Of a stretch of 64,000 nt of DNA, positions 1-6,292 are shown in pieces. How positions within the stretch are numbered: position 1 is the stretch's first letter; each line of letters opens with the position of its first letter. The stretch is taken from positions 62,001 through 126,000 of the forward strand of contig CBDEFX010000002.1 of NCBI GenBank assembly GCA_965237635.1, given 5' to 3'. The translations under genes and the position numbers were made by a program. The notes under the pieces were generated by a model, which was not told the origin of the DNA, ran no database searches, and was given only the letters and a program-made list of their open reading frames with translations. The DNA comes from CBDEFX01 sp965237635 (GTDB lineage: Bacteria > Chloroflexota > Dehalococcoidia > Lucifugimonadales > CAUZJF01).

Positions 1-707
1 CCTCGGGACGCCGCCTGGCCCTCACCGACCTGGGGCTGGCGATGCTGGCCCGCCGGGACCGCACCGCCGTGGGCGGGGCCAGGAAGCGGTGGAGCGCCGC
101 TCCCCTCGACGCCGGGGACTGGCGCAACGTCTCCGGCAGGCGCAGCCGACAGCTCCTGCGCGACATGGGGCACACCACCGCCGTCCACGGCTTCATCGCC
201 GCCCTGGCGACCCAGGCCCGCGACCTGGGCTGGGAGATCGACCAGCTCGACCCGCCCATCAGAGCCTCCCGCTACTTCCGGCACTTCGGCGGCAGGCGCT
301 CGGTGCAACCCGACGCCTTCGGCATCCTGCGGCGGGGCGACGCCGCCTGGCCCTTCTTCCTTGAGTGGGAGCGCCGCGCCGTCCGCCCCGTCACCATGAC
401 GGAGCGGCTGGCCCCCTACCTGCGCTACTACTCCTCGCCCCGGCCCACCGACGACCACGGCGCACGGCCCGCCGTCCTCGTGGTCTTCCACGAAGACCTG
501 GCGGCCACCCACTTCCTGCGCGTGGCCCTTGAGGAGATGGTGCGGACCAGGACGTCCCTTCCCCTGCTGGTCTCCCACCGGGGCCTGCTGGAAGACGAGG
601 GGCCGCTGGGACGGGCCTGGCTCGCCCCAGGCGGTGGCTTCGAGCCGGACTTCCCCCTGCCGCAGCCCGCCGCACCCCAACCCAAGACGGGAGAGCGCAG
701 ACCATGA
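1..707 (+). CDS. Replication-relaxation family protein, C-terminal part (5' end outside window)
   Basis: The frame is open from base 3 to the TGA ending at 707. The first visible residues, SGRRLALTDLGLAMLARRD, belong to the winged-helix style region of replication-relaxation proteins, and the rest (SRYFRHFGG, QPDAFGILRRGD, FFLEWERR) resembles the C-terminal half of that family. Such proteins are encoded on plasmids and integrative elements and are thought to act in element replication or DNA relaxation; the biochemical role is poorly defined. The stop overlaps the start of the next gene by 4 bp (ATGA), so the two are translationally coupled. An ATG at 42 could serve as a start, but upstream coding similarity makes a longer gene more likely. 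The family call is from pattern recognition only. Confidence 0.6.
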   Translation, partial: SGRRLALTDLGLAMLARRDRTAVGGARKRWSAAPLDAGDWRNVSGRRSRQLLRDMGHTTAVHGFIAALATQARDLGWEIDQLDPPIRASRYFRHFGGRRSVQPDAFGILRRGDAAWPFFLEWERRAVRPVTMTERLAPYLRYYSSPRPTDDHGARPAVLVVFHEDLAATHFLRVALEEMVRTRTSLPLLVSHRGLLEDEGPLGRAWLAPGGGFEPDFPLPQPAAPQPKTGERRP

Positions 708-1462
708 GGCTGTACTACATCGACGAGTCCGAGGGTCCCCGATGCTACGTCCGCTCCGCCCTGGGCGTGGACGCCGAGCGGTGGAACGACCTCCACCGCC
801 GCGTCCGCGACTGGCGGCTCGAGCTGCAAGACCGCTACGCCGTCCCCACCGGACGGGAGCTTCACGCCTGCGACCTGCTGGCCGGTCGGGGCAAGCTGGC
901 CCGCGAGGGCGGCGTAGACCGGAGGCTCGCCCCGGAGCAGGGAGCCGAGATATTCACCGCCGGGCTGCGCGTCATCGAGGACGCCGCCCGCACCATCGGC
1001 GGCGTCGAGATCGTCAACGTCTGCCTCCGCAAGCCCGACGTCATGGGCTACGAGCGGGCCAGCCTCGACCGGCTGCTCAACCGCATCAACACGTCGGTCG
1101 CATCCGCCAACCGCCACGCCTTCCTCATCTTCGACGAGGGCAGCGAGGAGATGACTACCCGCCTCTACCGCAGGCTCAGGAGCCGCAACCCCGTCCCCAG
1201 CCGCTACGAGGCGTGGGAGGACGGCGAGCGGACCAAGGACATCCCCATAGAGAGGGTCATCGGTGGCCCCGCCTTCCGAAGCTCCCACTCCGACCACCTG
1301 CTACAGATGGCCGACCTCATCGCCCACGCCCTCCTCAAGCAGGAGGAGGAGCCGTCGCCCAGGGTGGAGCGACTGGGCATCGCACAAGCCTTCTCCACCC
1401 TCGACCGCGCCCTCAACCGCAGGGCCGCAAGGCGAGACCCCCAGGGAGTGGTCAGGCGGTGA
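704..1462 (+). CDS. DUF3800 domain protein
   Basis: This 252-residue protein opens with RLYYIDESEGPR, the acidic YIDES motif of DUF3800, and carries the other hallmark near the C-terminus (HSDHLLQMADLIAHAL, residues about 196-211). A central LIFDEGSEEM stretch supplies further acidic residues. DUF3800 proteins are common on phages, plasmids and integrative elements and look like RNase-H-fold enzymes; a nuclease role is inferred, not shown. The start overlaps the preceding replication-relaxation gene by 4 bp, so the two form one transcription unit. The gene faces the leftward XRE block that follows. Confidence 0.75.
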   Translation: MRLYYIDESEGPRCYVRSALGVDAERWNDLHRRVRDWRLELQDRYAVPTGRELHACDLLAGRGKLAREGGVDRRLAPEQGAEIFTAGLRVIEDAARTIGGVEIVNVCLRKPDVMGYERASLDRLLNRINTSVASANRHAFLIFDEGSEEMTTRLYRRLRSRNPVPSRYEAWEDGERTKDIPIERVIGGPAFRSSHSDHLLQMADLIAHALLKQEEEPSPRVERLGIAQAFSTLDRALNRRAARRDPQGVVRR

Positions 1463-1510
1463 GGAGGCAGGGAAGGGCGGCGGCGGGTACATGCACCCGG
1501 CCCCGCGCCC

Positions 1511-1801
1511 CTACTCCTCCGTCCCGCCATCCAGACCCGCGTCGCCATAGAGCATCAGGTCGAAGCCGCCGGGAATGCCGCGCGCCAGCGTCATAATGCC
1601 CCAGTAGCTTCCCCCGGAGGGCGTCCCCCCGTTGAGCCACTTCTGCACGGTGCGCTCCGTTACGCCGAATAGCCTGGCCAGGTCCTGCCGCGACAGGTCG
1701 GCCATCGCCATCAACCGTTTCAGCCGCTCCCCGAAGTCCTCGGGAAAGGGCGGCCCTCCTCGGCCCTTCTCGGCGCTCCCTTCACGTCCTTCGACGGCCA
1801 T
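1511..1801 (-). CDS. XRE-like helix-turn-helix protein (paralogue 1)
   Basis: This 96-residue protein starts at the ATG at 1801, chosen because GAGGAGGG lies just upstream; an in-frame ATG 15 bases earlier (1816) would bury that site. It has the block FPEDFGERLKRLMAMADLS followed by a helix-turn-helix (RQDLARLFGVTERTVQKWLNGG), then TPSGGSYWGIMTLARGIPGGFDLMLYGD. Three other genes in this block share the same order of motifs: a FPxDF start, an LGV-type recognition turn, a PSG loop, and an IPGG plus GD tail. It is the last gene of the leftward block, after a terminator-like hairpin. It probably regulates element functions; the target is unknown. Confidence 0.7.
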   Translation of the reverse strand: MAVEGREGSAEKGRGGPPFPEDFGERLKRLMAMADLSRQDLARLFGVTERTVQKWLNGGTPSGGSYWGIMTLARGIPGGFDLMLYGDAGLDGGTEE

Positions 1802-1976
1802 GTTGTCCCTCCTCATTCGGTGGTTTCCGGTTGCCTCCTCGTCCCAAACCCGGTTTGCGGAGCTTCCATAGAACGGGCATCAGACCGCTCCAGACCCAAC
1901 GATACACTATGGGCGACCCCCCTCCAAGACGAAGCGGCGGCCCCAGGCGCAGACAGTCCCCCAACGGCAGAAAGCA

Positions 1977-2010
1977 AGAAGGCCGGGCGGGATAACCCGC
2001 CCGGCCTTCT
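1977..2010. terminator. Strong bidirectional terminator-like hairpin
   Basis: Perfect 15-bp stem (AGAAGGCCGGGCGGG and its complement) with an ATAA loop. It sits in the 330-base gap between two leftward XRE genes, so it probably ends the upstream leftward transcript. The rest of the gap, 1817-2133, shows no gene. Confidence 0.75.
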
Positions 2011-2133
2011 GTGTTGTCGGGGAACCCTGGGGCAGGCTCCCTCAGATCGCGGTCGCCTGCCCTCAGCCCGGCCCCCGGTACGTAAGGGGCGGCGCTGGAA
2101 AGCCCCTGCTGATAGACCGTTGGCCCATAGCCA

Positions 2134-2424
2134 TCACTTCCCGCCTCCTTTATATCCCTCCGCTCCGTCGTCGCCGTAGAGCATCAGCCGGTGGCCGCCG
2201 GGAACCTGGCGGGCCAGCTCCATGATGGCCCAGAAGTAGACGCCCGACGGCGGCCCTCCCCTGCGCCACTTCAGCAGCCCGCGCTCCGTCACGCCGAGTA
2301 GCTCGGCGAACTCACGCCAGGACACCCCGACCAGCTCTTTCAAGCCCTACAGCCGCTCCCCGAAGTCGTCGGGAAAGGGCGGCGGGCGGTAGTCCAGGGG
2401 CCGGTCTCGTTCCATAGTCGCCAT
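2134..2424 (-). pseudogene. XRE-like helix-turn-helix gene with in-frame TAG (paralogue 2)
   Basis: A good ribosome site (GAGGAGGAAGG) precedes the ATG at 2424, and the frame reads to FPDDFGERL, then TAG (bases 2347-2349), then GLKELVGVSWREFAELLGVTERG and the same PSG, VPGG and YGDD motifs as paralogue 1. Paralogue 1 has Lys where this gene has the stop, so a single AAG to TAG change explains it. A shorter product from a TTG at 2343 is possible but would lose the conserved N-terminal block. It is therefore called a pseudogene or a fresh nonsense allele. It is the last gene of the cluster headed by the 71-residue gene ending at 4149. Confidence 0.7.
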
Positions 2425-2459
2425 AGTCCTTCCTCCTCGTTTTGAGATCGTGTTTACGC

Positions 2460-3287
2460 TCAGACGCCGCAGCGCCCCTCGCACTCGTTGCCGAACCCGT
2501 CCGACAGTCCGCCTTCACCGGGTTCCGCCTCGTCGAGCGCGACCGCCTGGGCCAGGGGCATACGCTGGGAGTGCAGGTACGGCTCCTTGGCGAAAGCCAG
2601 CCCGCTCCGCAGGTTGGCGTCGATCTCCACCGCCTCGGCGAACAGCTCAGGCCATCTGCGCTTCGTCTCCACCCATCTCTGTCTTGACTGGAAGGGGCAG
2701 GCGACGCAGGCCGAGCGTTCCAGGGGCCTGTCGTAGCGGGCCGCCCACCAGTCGGCGCAGTCCCTCCGGGACATGCCCGCCTCGATGAGCGGGTAGCGGT
2801 TCGTCATCCACCTGTCGCGGGAGTCCTTCATGCGGACGGCCTCGTCGGTGGAGATGCCGAGCCACAGCTCTACGCTTACGCCGGATGGGACGCGCTGCCT
2901 GGGCCTGAGTCCCAGCAACTCCCGTATCCTGCGGCGGATGGGCCTGATCTTGTAGTTGTCGGTGCACTGACGCCTGCCGATGCCGTCGCCCTCTCCGTCG
3001 CGGCCCTTGAGGTAGACGGGTATGTCCACGTAGCTGCGGGAGCCGGAGTGGTTGGTGAGAGCCATCACGTCCTCGCGCAGGCTGCGCCCGTTGTCCACGA
3101 CGTACATCGGGAAGCTCAGTTGACCTTCGAGCCAGTCAAGGTGCGTGTAGACGCTGGGCGGCTCCCAGCGGGTGTCGGCGAAGATGGCGCAGTCCGGCAT
3201 GGGGTCGAACGCCCCCTCGCTCGCCATGAGCGCCATCACCGAGGACTGGACGCCCCCGCCGAGACTGATGACGGTCAGTCGCTTCAT
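2460..3287 (-). CDS. PAPS reductase / adenine nucleotide alpha-hydrolase family protein
   Basis: This 275-residue protein begins at the ATG at 3287, which overlaps the stop of the upstream XRE gene (ATGA); the frame is open much further upstream but without similarity. The N-terminal motif LGGGVQSSVMALMA (residues about 8-21) is the PP-loop-like nucleotide-binding motif. Further on are RRQCTDNYKIRPIRRRIREL and a Cys pair in ERSACVACPFQS. Relatives are frequent in phages and integrative elements; DndC of phosphorothioation systems uses the same fold, but no dnd partners are visible here. The substrate is unknown. It lies inside an array of XRE genes as the only enzyme, so it may be the effector those regulators control. 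Confidence 0.7.
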   Translation of the reverse strand: MKRLTVISLGGGVQSSVMALMASEGAFDPMPDCAIFADTRWEPPSVYTHLDWLEGQLSFPMYVVDNGRSLREDVMALTNHSGSRSYVDIPVYLKGRDGEGDGIGRRQCTDNYKIRPIRRRIRELLGLRPRQRVPSGVSVELWLGISTDEAVRMKDSRDRWMTNRYPLIEAGMSRRDCADWWAARYDRPLERSACVACPFQSRQRWVETKRRWPELFAEAVEIDANLRSGLAFAKEPYLHSQRMPLAQAVALDEAEPGEGGLSDGFGNECEGRCGV

Positions 3288-3580
3288 CGCGGCAGGCCCT
3301 CCAGGTCGAAGCCTTCGGGCAGGTCGCGGTCGGGACACATCAGAATCCCGTCCCGCAGTCCCATCGCCCCGGCGATGGTCAGCAGCAGGAAGAGATGGGT
3401 GTGGCTGGGGGCCGCGCCCTTGTTCCGCCACTGCCTGAGCCGGTGGAGGCTGACGCCGAGCAGACGGGCCAGCGCCTTCCAACTCAGCCCGCTGGCCTCC
3501 TTGAATAGCGCCAGCCGCTCCGGGAAGTCCGGGGGAAAGTCGTACTCGACGGGCCGGTAGACACGCTGCTGCACTCCCAC
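3284..3580 (-). CDS. XRE-like helix-turn-helix protein (paralogue 3)
   Basis: This is a 98-residue protein with a GTG start. It has the block FPPDFPERLALFKEASGLS, then WKALARLLGVSLHRLRQWRNKG as the helix-turn-helix. The C-terminal part diverges from the paralogues (LLLTIAGAMGLRDGILMCPDRD). Its stop overlaps the ATG of the PAPS-reductase-like gene by 4 bp, so the two are coupled. It is spaced 3 bp from the next upstream gene. DNA binding is inferred from the fold. Confidence 0.65.
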   Translation of the reverse strand: MGVQQRVYRPVEYDFPPDFPERLALFKEASGLSWKALARLLGVSLHRLRQWRNKGAAPSHTHLFLLLTIAGAMGLRDGILMCPDRDLPEGFDLEGLPR

Positions 3581-3583
3581 TGT

Positions 3584-3916
3584 CTAGCCCTCCCGTTCGT
3601 CCCCGGACAGCGCGAACCCGACCGCCAGTGGCGGCTGGTACGCTCCGACGGTCGGGATGACGTGCACCCCGAAGAGGATGTAGATGCCTCCTGGGATGCG
3701 GGCCGACAGCTTCACCAGGGCGTTCACCCCGTCCCCGCTGGGCTTGGTGCCCTCGCGCCAACGCTGAAGCTGGCGGGGGTCCACGCCCAGGCACGCTGCC
3801 AGAACGTCCCAGGAGAGGCCGGTGGCCTCCTTGAAGGCGTCGAGGCGCTTGGGGAAGTCCGGCCCGATGAGGCCGTCGTCGATGATGAGATGGGACGGAA
3901 GGAGGCCGCTTCTCAC
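3584..3916 (-). CDS. XRE-like helix-turn-helix protein (paralogue 4)
   Basis: This is a 110-residue protein from a GTG at 3916 that overlaps the previous stop (GTGA). The frame extends further upstream, but that part is the shadow of the neighbouring XRE gene. Motifs: GPDFPKRLDAFKEATGLSW, then DVLAACLGVDPRQLQRWREG, then TKPSGDGVNALVKLSARIPGG. It shares its plan with the three paralogues nearby, which implies tandem duplication and divergence. Confidence 0.65.
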   Translation of the reverse strand: MRSGLLPSHLIIDDGLIGPDFPKRLDAFKEATGLSWDVLAACLGVDPRQLQRWREGTKPSGDGVNALVKLSARIPGGIYILFGVHVIPTVGAYQPPLAVGFALSGDEREG

Positions 3917-4152
3917 GAGACGGCCTCCAGGATGAACAGGTCCTCGAATCGGGTGACGCCCAGGGCCTCCATGAGCCGCTTGCGCATCTCCGCCGAGGGG
4001 CAGCGCGTCCCGGACATGAGCTGGGAGAGGTAGCCCGACGAGGTGCCGACCAGCCGCGCCAGCTCGTTCTGGGTCATGTTGAGCCGGTTGAGCAGCTCCC
4101 ACACTTGGCGGGGGTTGAGCTTCACTCTGGATGAGGGCTGCCTGCGCTTCAC
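3913..4152 (-). CDS. XRE family transcriptional regulator, short
   Basis: This 79-residue protein has a canonical Cro/C1-type helix-turn-helix: VWELLNRLNMTQNELARLVG then TSSGYLSQLMSGTRCPSAEM, and LGVTRFEDLFILE at the end. Unlike the paralogue array it is a standard Cro-like fold. It overlaps both neighbours by 4 bp (start at 4152, stop at 3913), so it belongs to the same leftward operon. Confidence 0.75.
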   Translation of the reverse strand: MKRRQPSSRVKLNPRQVWELLNRLNMTQNELARLVGTSSGYLSQLMSGTRCPSAEMRKRLMEALGVTRFEDLFILEAVS

Positions 4153-4364
4153 GCCGCGCCCTCCTTCCGGGGCGTCTCCCCGTCTGCGGTCGGGCGACCG
4201 TTGACAGCGGGAGCGGACCCGTCCCCGGCTGCGCCGTTCTGGTATAGGTGGGGATTGGCCAGGTAGTGGCGCGCGATGATGCGGGCCAGAATCCGCAGGC
4301 CCTCGATGCGCCGCCGCTCCTGCTTTGGGGTCAGGTTTCGCTTCCTACTCACGCTTCGTCTCAT
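4149..4364 (-). CDS. Small basic hypothetical protein, first gene of leftward operon
   Basis: This 71-residue protein has an Arg/Lys-rich N-terminus (RRSVSRKRNLTPKQERRRIEGLRILARIIARHYLANP) and a low-complexity tail. No family is recognised. The ATG at 4364 follows CAGGAGAG closely, and the stop overlaps the next start. It is the first gene of the leftward transcript, divergent from the XRE-ImmA cassette. Confidence 0.5.
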   Translation of the reverse strand: MRRSVSRKRNLTPKQERRRIEGLRILARIIARHYLANPHLYQNGAAGDGSAPAVNGRPTADGETPRKEGAA

Positions 4365-4530
4365 CTCTCCTGGGAGTCCGGCGCGCCGCGAAGGGGTGGC
4401 CCTCGCGGGCGATGGTGATGTATACTCGGCTAGGACTTAGAAGATTAGTTCTGTGTGCGTAAGTGTAGCAATACTATTAGGGCAGAGGCAATGGCCGAAA
4501 GGCGGTTTCAGGGGTCTCCACAGGCATTGG

Positions 4531-4558
4531 TTGACAATTGCTCGCTCTGATGTAACAA
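4531..4558 (+). promoter_or_regulatory. Possible promoter in the divergent regulator interval
   Basis: A consensus TTGACA (4531-4536) is followed after 16 bases by TAACAA, a weak -10. The 279-bp interval 4365-4643 separates the two divergent regulator operons and is much more AT-rich than its surroundings, as expected for a switch region of an integrative element. Confidence 0.4.
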
Positions 4559-4643
4559 TTATGTAGCTGTAAGTTAGCTGCAATGTAGCAGGTCCACCGT
4601 GCGCGCATCTGTCCGCACCTACGGCGGCAAAGGGGGAGACATC

Positions 4644-5075
4644 ATGGACGAGCACGACGACAACCGGGACCTCGACGACCGGGGGGAGATCGAGGGCGAC
4701 GAGGAGATAGGGCTGCTGCTCCGGCGGCTGCGGGGAGACCTGAGCCTGCGGGACGTGACCAAGCGCACCGGCGTCTCCTCCTCCTACCTCTCCCAGATAG
4801 AGCGGGGCGACCGACGGCCCGGCTCCAACATGGTTGGCAAGCTGGCCGCCGTCTACAACGTGGACCCCGACGAGCTGATGAAGCGGGCCGGACACGCGGG
4901 CAGACCCAACCCCAACAGCAACGAGGTCCTCGAGGTGGAGCGGGCCTACCGCTACGTGCTGGACGACCCCCAGTTCCGCGTGGGCACCAGGCCCGACGGC
5001 CCCCTCTCCATCAGCGCAAAGCGGTTCATCGTCGAGATGTACGAGCGATTCACCAACAAGAGGCTGCTGGAATGA
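4644..5075 (+). CDS. XRE family repressor, ImmR-like partner of ImmA
   Basis: This 143-residue protein starts at the ATG at 4644 behind AAGGGGGAG; a GTG at 4599 is less likely. The helix-turn-helix is LLLRRLRGDLSLRDVTKRTGVSSSYLSQIERG, about residues 25-56. The C-terminal half is of unknown fold. Its stop overlaps the start of the ImmA-like gene (ATGATGA). In ICEBs1-type elements an XRE repressor and an ImmA protease form a switch where cleavage of the repressor induces excision; that role is inferred here from gene order. Confidence 0.75.
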   Translation: MDEHDDNRDLDDRGEIEGDEEIGLLLRRLRGDLSLRDVTKRTGVSSSYLSQIERGDRRPGSNMVGKLAAVYNVDPDELMKRAGHAGRPNPNSNEVLEVERAYRYVLDDPQFRVGTRPDGPLSISAKRFIVEMYERFTNKRLLE

Positions 5076-6004
5076 TGACGAAGACCAAGGAAGACTTCTG
5101 CCGCGAACTGCTGGACGACGAGTCCCCCCGCGAGACCCTGGACCCGGAACGGATGGCCGGCCGCTTCGTGGGCTGCTTCAACCTGTCGGCCCGTCCCACC
5201 CTGGACGAGCTGAGCGTCATGCTGAGCCGGGCCGGATTCGGGGAGGTGTCGGACCGGGAGCTGGACGGGCTGAAGGGCGCCCACATCGGCAAGCCCAGGG
5301 GCCACTACGCCATCTACTACCGCCAGGGCCTGTGGGACGGGAGCAGCACCCATACCGTGCTCCACGAGACCTTCGAGATCATCAACGAGACCCTCTGGGA
5401 CATCCACTCCGGCGACACCCCGGACCGCAAGGTGTGCCGGGAGGCCGACCGCTTCGCGGCGGCGGTCCTGATGCAGCCGGAAGCCTTCGCGTCGATGGCC
5501 GAGGCGTCGGGCTTCGACGTGCTGGCCTTGCAGAGGCAGTACCGCTGCTCCTACGCCTCGGTGACCATCCGGCTGGCCGAGGTCATTCGGGAGCAGCCCC
5601 TCATGGCGGTCCTGTACGAGCGGGAGGAGAAGGGCGACCCCGCAGGCTGGACCGGGACGCCCGCGCTCCGGGCCACCGTCGTCCGGCGGACGCGGGGCTT
5701 CGGGACGCCGACCACCTTCCCCGTCTGCGGCTACAGGGGCGGTCTTCCCCGCAGGGGCAGGACGCTCCCGGACGGCTCCCTGGCGGAGCAGGCCGCCCGC
5801 TACGGCACGGCGCGGTACGCCCACGACGGCGGCTACGCCGGCATAGCCCGGCCCGTCGTCTGGAAGGGGAAGCTGGCGAAGGTGGTCGTCGTCGCCGTGC
5901 CGGACAGCGACTCAGCCGTCCTCTACCCCCAGGTGATCGCCTCCGACGTGCCGGGGCGCAGGTGCAATCCGGTGGCTGCGGCGGCTGCGGTTGGTCCCTG
6001 GTAG
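5072..6004 (+). CDS. ImmA/IrrE family metallo-endopeptidase-like protein with altered zinc motif
   Basis: This 310-residue protein is coupled to the XRE gene by a 4-bp overlap. The central segment THTVLHETFEIINETLWDIH followed by READRFAAAVLMQPEAF matches the ImmA/IrrE domain. The usual HExxH is HETFE here (His98, Glu99, Glu102), so the second metal-binding His is replaced by Glu. The C-terminal 130 residues, rich in Gly and Arg, resemble the variable sensor region of the family. It may still bind metal through an HExxE arrangement or be a non-catalytic partner; the sequence cannot decide. Confidence 0.7.
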   Translation: MMTKTKEDFCRELLDDESPRETLDPERMAGRFVGCFNLSARPTLDELSVMLSRAGFGEVSDRELDGLKGAHIGKPRGHYAIYYRQGLWDGSSTHTVLHETFEIINETLWDIHSGDTPDRKVCREADRFAAAVLMQPEAFASMAEASGFDVLALQRQYRCSYASVTIRLAEVIREQPLMAVLYEREEKGDPAGWTGTPALRATVVRRTRGFGTPTTFPVCGYRGGLPRRGRTLPDGSLAEQAARYGTARYAHDGGYAGIARPVVWKGKLAKVVVVAVPDSDSAVLYPQVIASDVPGRRCNPVAAAAAVGPW

Positions 6005-6026
6005 GACTTGAAGGCTGGTGGTGTGA

Positions 6027-6051
6027 TAGTGTATAGTCTTACTATACACTA
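6027..6051. promoter_or_regulatory. Perfect palindromic operator upstream of the RHH gene
   Basis: TAGTGTATAG, 5 bases, then CTATACACTA: a perfect 10-bp inverted repeat 20 bases upstream of the ribbon-helix-helix start. The AT-rich palindrome in GC-rich DNA is a likely operator for the adjacent regulator and may cover a -10-like TATAGT. Confidence 0.6.
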
Positions 6052-6071
6052 CATCAGGAGGCAAAAAGAGA

Positions 6072-6275
6072 GTGTCCACTCCCAGGCGATCCAAGACCCT
6101 CACCTTCTCCCTGCCACCGGAGATGGAAGCCCAGGTGCGGCTGGTGATGAAGGAGGACGACCTCTCCGTGAGCGAGCTGCTCCGCCAGGCCATCCGCCTG
6201 TTCATGGAGGAGCGGGAGTGGCGCAGACGGGAGCGGCTGGAACGGCTGCGCTCCCGCCAGAACGACCAGGAATGA
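6072..6275 (+). CDS. Ribbon-helix-helix DNA-binding protein
   Basis: This 67-residue protein starts at GTG 6072, with AGGAGG about 10 bases upstream. KTLTFSLPPEMEAQVRLVMKE and SVSELLRQAIRLFM form the beta-strand plus two helices of a CopG/Arc-type RHH fold; the C-terminal third is a highly charged helix. It lies directly upstream of the recombinase and directly downstream of a perfect palindrome, so it may autoregulate and control integration or excision. A recombination directionality role is speculative. Confidence 0.7.
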   Translation: MSTPRRSKTLTFSLPPEMEAQVRLVMKEDDLSVSELLRQAIRLFMEEREWRRRERLERLRSRQNDQE

Positions 6276-6292
6276 ACAAGGAGGAAATACCG

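Noticed and set aside
2460..3287. Phosphorothioation (dnd) operon
   Set aside because: Only a PAPS-reductase-like protein is present; no DndA, DndB, DndD or DndE genes are visible.
3288..3794. 5' extension of the PAPS-reductase-like frame
   Set aside because: It overlaps the whole XRE paralogue 3, has Arg/Pro-rich shadow composition, and the ATG at 3287 overlaps the previous stop.
6008..6292. 5' extension of the recombinase frame
   Set aside because: It is the shadow of the RHH gene; the ATG at 6293 has the ribosome site.
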